DNA from: Burkholderiales bacterium
GTDB taxonomy: Bacteria > Pseudomonadota > Gammaproteobacteria > Burkholderiales > SG8-41
Length of the DNA stretch: 5,658 nucleotides
Assembly: GCA_019746155.1 (NCBI GenBank)
Contig: JAIESJ010000195.1
Location: 1 to 5,658, forward strand
Direction: 5' to 3'
In this document: positions 1 through 5,506 of the stretch, piece after piece
Layout: the number at the start of each line of letters is the position of its first letter
How positions within the stretch are numbered: position 1 is the stretch's first letter
Program-made: the position numbers and the translations under genes
The notes under the pieces: generated by a model
The model's database searches: none
What the model saw: the letters and a program-made list of their open reading frames with translations, nothing else
Told to the model about the DNA's origin: nothing

Positions 1-1080
1 TATTACGGTGGTATCGCACAATTTTTCGCGCCGCTACTGGGGCACTGGATCAAGGAGCGGCCACAGGACCATTTTCTGCTGGTTGGCCCGGATTTCGATA
101 CCTCCTTTCTTCCGCCGAGCGGAAACTGGGAGCACGTCCGGATTCCATGGCCCGCCATTGTGCCACGACCGTTACGACATCCGCTGTACGACAATGTGCT
201 TTTCCCCATGGCGCTGCGTCGTCTGCGCCCCGAGTTCGTCTTCTCGCCATACCACGACGTGCGCTTACCCAGAGGCGTGCGCAGTGTGATAATGATCCAC
301 GACACTTGCCTCGATGAGCTCGCACACGTATATCCTCGAAGGGTGCGCTGGTATTACATGAGCATGCTCAGACGAAATCTGCAGCACGCGAATCATGTGC
401 TGGCCGTCTCCGAGTCGAGTCGCGCGCGGATTCAAGGCCTGTACGGCCTGCCAGAACAAAGTATCCACGTCGTTTACAACGCCTGCCACCCCGAGTTCCT
501 GTCAGCGCAGGAGAATCAAACCGAGGTCGCCCGGCTGCGCGACAATCTGTGCGCTGGTGCGCCGTTGCTGTTTTATCCGGGCGGCGGCGAGTTCCGAAAG
601 AACATCGGCGGATTGCTCGCTGCCTTCAGGATTTTGTGCGAAAACACTGCGCACCCCAGTCCCGTACTCATGGTGACCGGGCAAATCAATGCAAACTGGC
701 GAGAACATCTGGATGCCCTTTCCACGGAAATCGTGAATCGAGTCAAGTTCCTCGGCTATCTCGATAACGACAAGCTCAAGCAGCACTATTTCGCGGCCGA
801 TGCCGTGGTCTATCCTTCTCTATGCGAAGGCTTTGGCCGGGTCTGCCTGGAAAGTATGGTGACAGGAGTGCCGATTGCTTGCTCCGACCTGCCTGTAATG
901 AAAGAGGTCGGGGGTAACTACCCGATCTATTTCGACCCATATTCTCCGGGCGATATCGCGGAAAAGGTGCGGCTCGCCATGGCTACAGGTCGAAAACAGC
1001 CCGTTCGGGACGATCGTTTTACGATCGAGCATGTGCGTCAGCAATTCCTCAGCGCCATCGACTCGGCCACACGGATTTGA
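1..1080 (+). CDS. Glycosyltransferase family 4 (GT-B fold), 5'-truncated by window edge
   Basis: This predicted cytoplasmic glycosyltransferase would move a sugar from a nucleotide-sugar donor to a growing lipid-linked glycan. The reading frame is open from base 1, so the true start lies upstream; the GTG at 160 is internal. The first visible residues, YYGGIAQF, match the glycine-rich acceptor-side loop at the N-terminus of GT-B enzymes, so only about 10-20 residues should be missing. The C-terminal Rossmann domain contains LFYPGGGEFRKNI (about residues 190-203), a FLGYLDNDKL segment, and the donor-binding E-x7-E motif in CEGFGRVCLES (Glu codons at 826 and 850), followed by GVPIACSDLPVMKEVGG. 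This architecture is typical of GT4 mannosyl-/rhamnosyltransferase-like proteins. It overlaps the next gene by 4 bases, suggesting translational coupling in one operon. The family is clear; donor and acceptor cannot be read from the sequence. Confidence 0.93.
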   Translation, partial: YYGGIAQFFAPLLGHWIKERPQDHFLLVGPDFDTSFLPPSGNWEHVRIPWPAIVPRPLRHPLYDNVLFPMALRRLRPEFVFSPYHDVRLPRGVRSVIMIHDTCLDELAHVYPRRVRWYYMSMLRRNLQHANHVLAVSESSRARIQGLYGLPEQSIHVVYNACHPEFLSAQENQTEVARLRDNLCAGAPLLFYPGGGEFRKNIGGLLAAFRILCENTAHPSPVLMVTGQINANWREHLDALSTEIVNRVKFLGYLDNDKLKQHYFAADAVVYPSLCEGFGRVCLESMVTGVPIACSDLPVMKEVGGNYPIYFDPYSPGDIAEKVRLAMATGRKQPVRDDRFTIEHVRQQFLSAIDSATRI

Positions 1081-1907
1081 GCGATCCCATGGACGTTCGC
1101 CCCCCCGATGTTTTGCCCGTGAGCGTAATCATCCCTTGCTGGTGTTGCGCCGATACTGTGGCAAGAGCAGTAGACTCAGCCCTCCGCCAGACCAGGCCAC
1201 CGGCGGAAATCATCCTGATCGACGATGCAAGCCCGGATGGCGGCGCTACACGTAATGCGCTGCATGCTCTTACCGAACGCGACACCAGCCCGACACGAAT
1301 CGATGTCGTGGTGCTTGAAGCCAACAGCGGGCCGGGTGGGGCCCGAAACGCTGGCTGGGCACAAGCAACGCAGCGTTACATTGCATTTCTGGATGCAGAC
1401 GACATCTGGCACCCGCACAAGCTGGAGCTCCAGATTGGCTGGATGGAATCGCACCCATCAGTATCGATGACCGGTCACCGCTCTGCCGTAATGCCCCTGG
1501 GTGGATGGCCCGAGCCGCCCGGAAAAATTGCGGCAACGCGTGTTACGCTCTCTCAAATGTTGATTTCCAACCGCTTCCCGACGCGTTCGGTCGCGATGCG
1601 GACAGACGTTCCTGTGCGTTTCAAGGGCAGGAATATGGCTGAGGACTACTTGCTCTGGCTGGAGCTCGTCGCAGAAAGGTACGAATGTTGGCACCTCGAT
1701 GCCGTCCTGGCCTTTTCGCTCAGGCCGGACTTCGATGCAGGAGGATATTCAGGGCGGCTATGGGCGCACGAACTGCGCGAGTTGTGCGCCTTGGCTGAGC
1801 TTCGCCGGCAAAAGCGTATCAATGCGATTTCATCATGGGTCGCAAGCGGTTGGTCCCTTGCAAAGTACATTCGTCGGTTGCTGCTGAGGGTATTACGAAG
1901 GGCTTGA
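1077..1907 (+). CDS. Glycosyltransferase family 2 (GT-A fold)
   Basis: A 276-residue GT2 enzyme, probably adding one sugar of the surface glycan on the cytoplasmic side. Numbering from the TTG start, the nucleotide-binding strand VSVIIPCW lies at about 15-22, followed by IILIDDASPDG with D49/D50, SGPGGARNAGW, the metal-binding DxD in FLDADD (D106, D108, D109), and the ED pair in AEDYLLWLEL (E189, D190), which is the likely catalytic base region. The C-terminus is a basic amphipathic stretch (SLAKYIRRLLLRVLRRA) that may associate with the membrane. The TTG at 1077 forms a TTGA overlap with the stop of the preceding gene, the same style as the GTGA overlaps at 3178 and 3842. The alternative is the ATG at 1089, four codons in; neither has a strong Shine-Dalgarno sequence. 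It is an intact, normal-length member; the specific linkage is unknown. Confidence 0.92.
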   Translation: MSDPMDVRPPDVLPVSVIIPCWCCADTVARAVDSALRQTRPPAEIILIDDASPDGGATRNALHALTERDTSPTRIDVVVLEANSGPGGARNAGWAQATQRYIAFLDADDIWHPHKLELQIGWMESHPSVSMTGHRSAVMPLGGWPEPPGKIAATRVTLSQMLISNRFPTRSVAMRTDVPVRFKGRNMAEDYLLWLELVAERYECWHLDAVLAFSLRPDFDAGGYSGRLWAHELRELCALAELRRQKRINAISSWVASGWSLAKYIRRLLLRVLRRA

Positions 1908-1988
1908 GGGACGGTTCTGGTCTGAATGCTTGGTTTAACTCCTGCGGCATTCTTCCGGCCGAAAACCTCTCTTCGGCAGTTGTGCAAG

Positions 1989-2017
1989 TTGAAGCAATCT
2001 CTGTGACGTGCTGTTAT
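1989..2017 (+). promoter_or_regulatory. Candidate sigma70-type promoter before second GT4 gene
   Basis: TTGAAG (1989-1994) and TGTTAT (2012-2017) each match 4 of 6 consensus bases and are separated by exactly 17 bases. A transcript would begin near 2024, leaving a short leader with the ribosome binding site and the TTG start at 2048. This is the only 140-bp gap between the three glycosyltransferase genes. Such matches also occur by chance, so this is tentative. Confidence 0.3.
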
Positions 2018-2033
2018 GGGCCGCATCCATCTT

Positions 2034-2039
2034 AAGAGA
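2034..2039 (+). promoter_or_regulatory. Ribosome binding site supporting TTG start at 2048
   Basis: The purine run AAGAGA lies 8 bases before TTG AAG AAG. No in-frame ATG occurs nearby, and the protein read from this TTG (MKKLCIVTTTP) begins right at the first beta strand expected for a GT-B enzyme, so the unusual start codon is favoured. Confidence 0.5.
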
Positions 2040-2047
2040 ACATCACA

Positions 2048-3181
2048 TTGAAGAAGCTCTGCATCGTGACCACCACGCCGCTGATCGTGGATTTCTTTCT
2101 CGGTCGCCACCTTGCGGAACTCAGCCGACGGCTCGAGCTGTCGATGGTGTTCAATGCGGCGGAGGGTGTGCCCGCTGTCACCCAGGGGTTATCCATGGAG
2201 CTGATCGACGTGCCGATGGAACGCGACATTGCTTCCGTCCAGGACGCGATCGCGCTGGTGCGCCTTTTTCGGCTGTTTCGCAGGATGCGGTTGAGCGGAG
2301 TGGTATCCGTAGCGCCCAAGGCCGGCTTGCTCGCCATGGCCGCTGCCTGGCTTGCTCGAGTGCCGTTCCGTTGCCACATCTTCCAGGGGGAAGTCTGGGC
2401 CACACGCACAGGGTTGATGCGCTCGATCCTGCGCACGGCAGATCGGCTGACGGGCCTGTTCGCAACGCACGTCCTGGTTGTTAGCCGATCCGAGCGGGAC
2501 TTTCTGGTGCGGGAGCGTATCCTCCCAGCCGGGAAGACTCAGGTGCTGGGCGCGGGGTCCATCGGCGGTGTGGACACCACGCGGTTCCGTGCCGATCCGG
2601 CGGCGCGCGAAGAGATCCGCGAGCGATTTCACATCGCACGGGACCACATTGTCGTACTATTCCTCGGGCGCCTCAAACGCGACAAGGGCGTGCTCGATCT
2701 CGCGCGCGCCTGGCAGCAGCTCGCCACCGGGTATTCGACCGCGCATCTGCTGCTGGTCGGCCCTGATGAGGACGCATTACGCTCTCGGATCGAGGAGATC
2801 TGCGGACTAGCATTGCGTCCGCGGCTGCACTTCGAGGGATTGACGTCCGTGCCAGAGCGATTTCTGGCGGCATCCGACGTGTTGTGTCTGCCGAGCTACC
2901 GCGAGGGATTCGGTTGCGCCGTAATCGAAGCCGGTGCGGTGGGGCTGCCGGTGCTGGCCTCGCGCATCTACGGTATTGAGGACGCGGCCATCGAGGGAAA
3001 GACTGCGCTCATGCACGCGCCCGGAGATATAGCAGACATTCTCGACAAGCTACGACAGCTGGTGACCGACGCGGCTTTGCGCCGCCGCTTGGGCGACGCC
3101 GGCCGAAAGCGGGCATGCGAGCAATTCGAAGCCGGCCGAGTCGTAGCCAACTACGTGGCATTCTTCGAGGCGAACCTGTGA
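2048..3181 (+). CDS. Glycosyltransferase family 4, O-antigen/capsule type
   Basis: A complete 377-residue GT-B glycosyltransferase, predicted to extend an undecaprenyl-diphosphate-linked sugar in the cytoplasm. The N-terminal half carries APKAGLLAMAAAWLARVPF and a FQGEVWATR segment, typical of the GT4 subgroup found in O-antigen clusters together with WecA/WbpL-type initiators. The hinge region has VLVVSRSERDF and GSIGGVDTTRF. The C-terminal donor domain begins at VVLFLGRLKRDKGV (about residues 202-215) and holds the E-x7-E motif in YREGFGCAVIEA (E286, E294), then GLPVLASRIYGIEDA. The length is normal for the family. The start is TTG with an AAGAGA ribosome binding site. Its stop overlaps a GTG that opens the epimerase remnant, which implies it was once coupled to an intact sugar-modifying gene. 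The exact sugar transferred cannot be inferred. Confidence 0.94.
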   Translation: MKKLCIVTTTPLIVDFFLGRHLAELSRRLELSMVFNAAEGVPAVTQGLSMELIDVPMERDIASVQDAIALVRLFRLFRRMRLSGVVSVAPKAGLLAMAAAWLARVPFRCHIFQGEVWATRTGLMRSILRTADRLTGLFATHVLVVSRSERDFLVRERILPAGKTQVLGAGSIGGVDTTRFRADPAAREEIRERFHIARDHIVVLFLGRLKRDKGVLDLARAWQQLATGYSTAHLLLVGPDEDALRSRIEEICGLALRPRLHFEGLTSVPERFLAASDVLCLPSYREGFGCAVIEAGAVGLPVLASRIYGIEDAAIEGKTALMHAPGDIADILDKLRQLVTDAALRRRLGDAGRKRACEQFEAGRVVANYVAFFEANL

Positions 3182-3276
3182 ATAGACCGTTGACTGAACT
3201 GGAGAACACCCCGGTTCACGAGGGGTGCCGCGATATACGGTTGTTGATGACGGGAGCATCGGGCGTTGTCGGCTGA
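3178..3276 (+). pseudogene. N-terminal stub of an NAD-dependent epimerase/dehydratase
   Basis: A GTG at 3178 overlaps the TGA of the preceding glycosyltransferase (GTGA) and opens 32 codons before a TGA at 3274. The end of the peptide reads RDIRLLMTGASGVVG, which contains the first beta strand and the GxxGxxG dinucleotide-binding loop of extended short-chain dehydrogenases (GalE/WbpV-like sugar epimerases or reductases). The roughly 280-300 residues that should follow are absent. The overlap with the upstream gene suggests a formerly coupled operon member. The leading 20 residues are not diagnostic. Which epimerase subgroup it was cannot be determined from so short a piece. Confidence 0.6.
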
Positions 3277-3282
3277 ACGCCG

Positions 3283-3474
3283 TGTGGGCAACTTGCTACC
3301 GACGACTTGGTGCTGTCGCTCGATGCGGGCGACCGGGTAACGCCGGAACTGCGCGACGCGATTCAGCAGACGATGGCCACACTCTGGGAACATGTTGCGT
3401 TTCGCATGCCGCGCCTGTCAAGTTACACAGATTACGTAAACCGCACGGTGTGGATTAGAAATAATTATTTATAA
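3283..3474 (+). pseudogene. Internal fragment of a GT2 glycosyltransferase (LPS-core WaaE-like)
   Basis: Continuing in the same frame after the TGA at 3274, the translation includes LATDDLVLSLDAGDRVTPEL, DAIQQT and VAFRMPRLSSY. This resembles the core of WaaE/KdtX-like GT2 proteins, where the usual order is a LATGDWVLSLDADERVTPEL-like segment followed by a YRMPR-like segment. About 80 N-terminal residues, including the first nucleotide-binding strand, are missing. The usual DAD metal motif reads DAG, and the expected GGWYPD region is absent: the frame instead runs into an AT-rich stretch and stops at TAA 3472. No start or ribosome binding site is visible. I regard it as a non-functional remnant, joined to the epimerase stub by deletion or recombination near 3276-3286. 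The assignment rests on motif memory, not alignment. Confidence 0.6.
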
Positions 3475-3491
3475 ACAAATACTTATCAAGA
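3453..3491. other. AT-rich patch at the pseudogene/toxin-antitoxin boundary
   Basis: About 39 bases consist mostly of A and T (for example AATAATTATTTATAAACAAA) inside otherwise GC-rich DNA. The patch coincides with the point where resemblance to GT2 proteins ends. It may mark a recombination junction, or serve as an upstream promoter element or easily melted region for the toxin-antitoxin genes (it contains TATAAA at 3470-3475). The sequence alone does not decide between these. Confidence 0.4.
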
Positions 3492-3535
3492 GAAGGGGCA
3501 GTGAAACGTGCGCTGCCGTGGCAGAGCGGGGACGG

Positions 3536-3593
3536 TGACTGCACGATGTGACCACGGTAACATGACCATGGGCATTTATCAGGCTTCTGTTAC
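3536..3593 (+). promoter_or_regulatory. Candidate operator region of the toxin-antitoxin operon
   Basis: The stretch before the antitoxin gene holds repeated short elements: TGAC at 3536, 3549 and 3563 (13-14 bp steps), with the last two forming the near-identical direct repeat TGACCACGG / TGACCATGG. The inverted pair GTAACA (3557-3562) and TGTTAC (3588-3593) also lies here. Antitoxins of the Phd/YefM family usually bind palindromes in their own promoter, so an operator is expected in this region. No convincing -35/-10 pair was found. The assignment is tentative. Confidence 0.3.
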
Positions 3594-3602
3594 GTGGAAA
3601 TC

Positions 3603-3845
3603 ATGGAAACCATTATTTCCAAATCAAAATTCAAGCCGCGCGCGCTGGAGTACTTTCGCCTGGTCGAGGAGACTCGCGAGGGGTTGATTATTACCGACCG
3701 CGGCAAGCCGGTGTTGCGCATCACGCCCTATCAGCCCGCGCCCGATGCGAAGGCCGAGGGACGGAAACGATTGCGCGACGCCGTAGTCCGCTATGACGAT
3801 CCCTTCGAGCCGGTCGGCCTCGAGGACTGGGAAGCATTGAAGTGA
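3603..3845 (+). CDS. Type II antitoxin, Phd/YefM family
   Basis: This 80-residue protein is predicted to neutralise the downstream PIN toxin by direct binding and to repress its own operon. The N-terminal half matches the Phd/YefM DNA-binding and dimerisation fold: METIISKSKFKPRALEYFRLVEET, then the conserved turn IITDRGKPVLRITPY (about residues 29-43). The C-terminal half is charged and acidic (DPFEPVGLEDWEALK), as expected for the flexible toxin-wrapping tail. I chose ATG 3603 because family proteins commonly begin MET-I-S-K; GTG 3594 three codons upstream is possible and has AGG ten bases before it. The stop overlaps the toxin start by 4 bases (GTGA), ensuring coupled synthesis. It is intact and normal in length. 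Confidence 0.9.
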   Translation: METIISKSKFKPRALEYFRLVEETREGLIITDRGKPVLRITPYQPAPDAKAEGRKRLRDAVVRYDDPFEPVGLEDWEALK

Positions 3846-4237
3846 TCCTGCTCGACACCCATGTCTGGGTGTGGTGGCTGGCGCAACCCGAACGGTTATC
3901 CAAGGCCGCGCGTCAGGTCATTGAGCGCAATCTCTCCGCAAGAAAAGTCGGCATATCCTCGTTCAGCGCGTGGGAGCTTACGCTGCTCGTGCAGCGCAAA
4001 AGACTGGAACTCTCGATTGATCTTTCCGAATGGATAGCCGAAACCGAGCGCATCGAGGGGGTGACGTTCCACCCGGTCAACAACAGCATCGCCTTGCAAT
4101 CCGTCAATCTGCCCGGCACGTTCCATCCCGATCCCGCCGACCGCATTCTGGTGGCTACCGCGCGCCACCTCGGCGCGACGATGATTACGGGCGATGCCAA
4201 GATTCACGGCTATCCTCACGTCAAGACTTTATGGTGA
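3842..4237 (+). CDS. vapC: VapC-family toxin, PIN-domain ribonuclease
   Basis: A 131-residue PIN-domain protein, the toxin partner of the Phd/YefM-type antitoxin. Family members are Mg2+-dependent endoribonucleases that cut tRNA or rRNA and halt translation when freed. All expected acidic active-site positions are visible: D5 in MILLDTHVWVWW, E45 in FSAWELTLL, D100 in HPDPADRILVATA, and D118 in MITGDAKI. The LLDTHVWVWWL start and the LGATMITGDAKI end are typical of the subgroup that pairs with Phd-type rather than AbrB-type antitoxins. It starts at GTG 3842 overlapping the antitoxin stop and ends shortly before the first repeat copy. It appears full length and catalytically intact. The RNA target is unknown. 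The pair is plausibly a horizontally acquired stability module. Confidence 0.92.
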   Translation: MILLDTHVWVWWLAQPERLSKAARQVIERNLSARKVGISSFSAWELTLLVQRKRLELSIDLSEWIAETERIEGVTFHPVNNSIALQSVNLPGTFHPDPADRILVATARHLGATMITGDAKIHGYPHVKTLW

Positions 4238-4259
4238 GGGGTGAATGGGGAAAAACCAG

Positions 4260-4298
4260 CCCTTCCCTTCAAGGGGAGGGTGCGGGCGGGGATGGGTT
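4260..4298 (-). repeat. C-rich hairpin repeat, diverged copy in reverse orientation
   Basis: The bases CCCTTCCC, loop TTCAA, GGGGAGGG (4260-4280) form a hairpin. They are followed by a G-rich arm containing GGGGATGGG (4288-4296), which is the complement of the CCCATCCCC-like leader found before the other hairpins. On the - strand the order leader-then-hairpin is restored, so this copy faces the copies at 4326 and 4398. It begins 22 bases after the toxin stop codon. Confidence 0.6.
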
Positions 4299-4325
4299 GG
4301 AAGAGGCGTGGAATCGGCAAGGCAG

Positions 4326-4436
4326 CCCCACCCCCATCCTAGCCTTCCCCCTGAGGGGGAAGGTGAGAAGTGTGCCCGAGAGGGCATAGAGAGGTTCCCC
4401 CACCCCCATCCTAGCCTTCCCCCTGAAGGGGAAGGA
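4326..4436 (+). repeat. Two copies of a 72-bp C-rich hairpin repeat
   Basis: Two copies start at 4326 and 4398, a spacing of 72. Each has the leader CCCCACCCCCATCCTAG followed by a hairpin: CCTTCCCCC (4343-4351), TGA, GGGGGAAGG (4355-4363) in the first, and CCTTCCCCC (4415-4423), TGA, AGGGGAAGG (4427-4435) in the second. Between them lies a second stem, TGCCC (4373-4377), loop GAGA, GGGCA (4382-4386). There is no T-run after either hairpin, so they do not look like classical terminators. Copies of the same unit recur after 5478. The family resembles the C-rich dispersed palindromes common in intergenic regions of betaproteobacteria. Confidence 0.85.
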
Positions 4437-4504
4437 GTGGAATCCGGCACGGCGGTGGTATCATCCGCAATTCATAGCAAAGTCAAATAGATACCAATCT
4501 CATC

Positions 4505-5506
4505 GTGCCACATGCTGCCTGGGTTCCGCTGACGGCTTTCGCCGCCGCTCTCGTCACCGTATGGTGGCTCGCGCGCAGCCGGCTGTCGGCGCTGGCGCTC
4601 GATCACCCCAACCCAAGGTCTTTGCACCAGGCGCCGGTGCCGCGCACTGGCGGCATCGGCATTCACGCCGGCATCCTGCTCGCGTGGGCGCTGATCGCGC
4701 CCAACCTGCCGTCGGTCACCTGGGCTGCCCTGGTGGCATTGCTGGGGATTTCTCTCCTCGACGACGTGCGCGGCATGCCGGTCGCAGCCCGCTTCGCCAC
4801 CCACCTGCTTGCCGCCGGCACGCTCGCCGCGGGCCTGCTGTTCACGGACTTCGGGATATTTGCCGCGCTGATCGCCACGCTTGCGGTTGCCTGGATGACG
4901 AATCTCTACAACTTCATGGACGGTTCCGACGGTTTGGCCGGCGGCATGGCGCTCTTTGGTTTTTCTTTCTACGGCGCAGCCGCGTGGCTCTCGGGGAGCA
5001 CCGCTTTTGCCCTGCTCAATTTCAGCATTGCGGCAGCGGCAATGGCGTTCCTCGTTTTCAACTTTCACCCGGCGCGCATTTTCATGGGCGATGTCGGTTC
5101 CGTGCCGCTCGGTTTTCTGGCCGCGGCGTTCGGACTCATCGGCTGGCTGCAGCGCGACTGGACATGGTGGTTCCCGATACTGGTGTTCTCGCCGTTCATC
5201 ATCGATGCCAGCGTAACGCTCATGCGACGTCTGCTCAGGGGCGAGCGGGTATGGGAGGCGCATCGCGACCATTATTATCAACGGCTGGTGCAACTGGGCT
5301 GGGGCCATCGCGGGACCGCGTTCGCCGAATATGCGTTGATGCTCGCTTGCGGAACACTTGGCCTGTTCGCGCTGGGTCTGTCCGTCGCGGGGCAGGCCGC
5401 GGTGCTTGCCACAACGGCCGCGATTTACCTGGCGCTCATTGTGGCGATCGAGCGCAAGTGGCGGACGCGCAGTTTCACCCCACCCCCATCCCAACCTTCC
5501 CCCTGA
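4505..5506 (+). CDS. Undecaprenyl-phosphate sugar-1-phosphate transferase, WecA/WbpL-like
   Basis: A polytopic membrane enzyme of the MraY/WecA/WbpL superfamily, which transfers a sugar-1-phosphate (often an N-acetylated amino sugar) from a UDP-sugar to undecaprenyl phosphate, the first step of O-antigen assembly. Family landmarks are in order: DHPNPRSLHQAPVPRTGGIG (33-52), LLDDVRG with the Mg2+-binding D86/D87, NLYNFMDGSDGLAGG (133-147), FNFHPARIFMGDVGS (185-199) and the cytoplasmic AHRDHYYQRLVQLGWGHR (252-269), the HxxH-type loop seen in WbpL. About ten hydrophobic segments separate them. The start is GTG at 4505: the frame is closed by TAG at 4475, no ATG lies between, and no clear Shine-Dalgarno sequence is visible. 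The last nine residues (TPPPSQPSP) and the TGA come from a repeat, so the native C-terminus has been replaced. At 333 residues it is close to family length, and the catalytic core is intact. Confidence 0.93.
   Translation: MPHAAWVPLTAFAAALVTVWWLARSRLSALALDHPNPRSLHQAPVPRTGGIGIHAGILLAWALIAPNLPSVTWAALVALLGISLLDDVRGMPVAARFATHLLAAGTLAAGLLFTDFGIFAALIATLAVAWMTNLYNFMDGSDGLAGGMALFGFSFYGAAAWLSGSTAFALLNFSIAAAAMAFLVFNFHPARIFMGDVGSVPLGFLAAAFGLIGWLQRDWTWWFPILVFSPFIIDASVTLMRRLLRGERVWEAHRDHYYQRLVQLGWGHRGTAFAEYALMLACGTLGLFALGLSVAGQAAVLATTAAIYLALIVAIERKWRTRSFTPPPSQPSP

Noticed and set aside
1958..1977. Hairpin GCCGAA-8-TTCGGC after the GT2 gene as a terminator
   Set aside because: Only six base pairs with an 8-base loop and no T-run; likely chance in GC-rich DNA.
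1835..2035. Small + strand frame covering the 140-bp intergenic gap
   Set aside because: Most of it overlaps the GT2 gene in another frame, and the part in the gap has no ribosome binding site or recognisable motif.
1646..2110. A 154-codon - strand frame spanning the gap between the GT2 and second GT4 genes
   Set aside because: It overlaps both confident genes, has no family motif, and its composition fits antisense of coding DNA.
3225..3458. A 77-codon + strand frame in the scar region
   Set aside because: It is out of frame with the epimerase and GT2 resemblance, which the frame of GTG 3178 carries; the peptide itself is Arg/Cys-rich and unrecognisable.
3513..3524. CTGCC-GT-GGCAG palindrome as an operator or hairpin
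   Set aside because: The two-base loop is too small for a stable hairpin, and a 12-base palindrome alone is weak evidence for an operator about 80 bp from the antitoxin start.
4343..4363. Rho-independent terminator
   Set aside because: The stem is strong, but no T-run follows on either strand, and the same hairpin occurs in many copies including one that overlaps a gene end.
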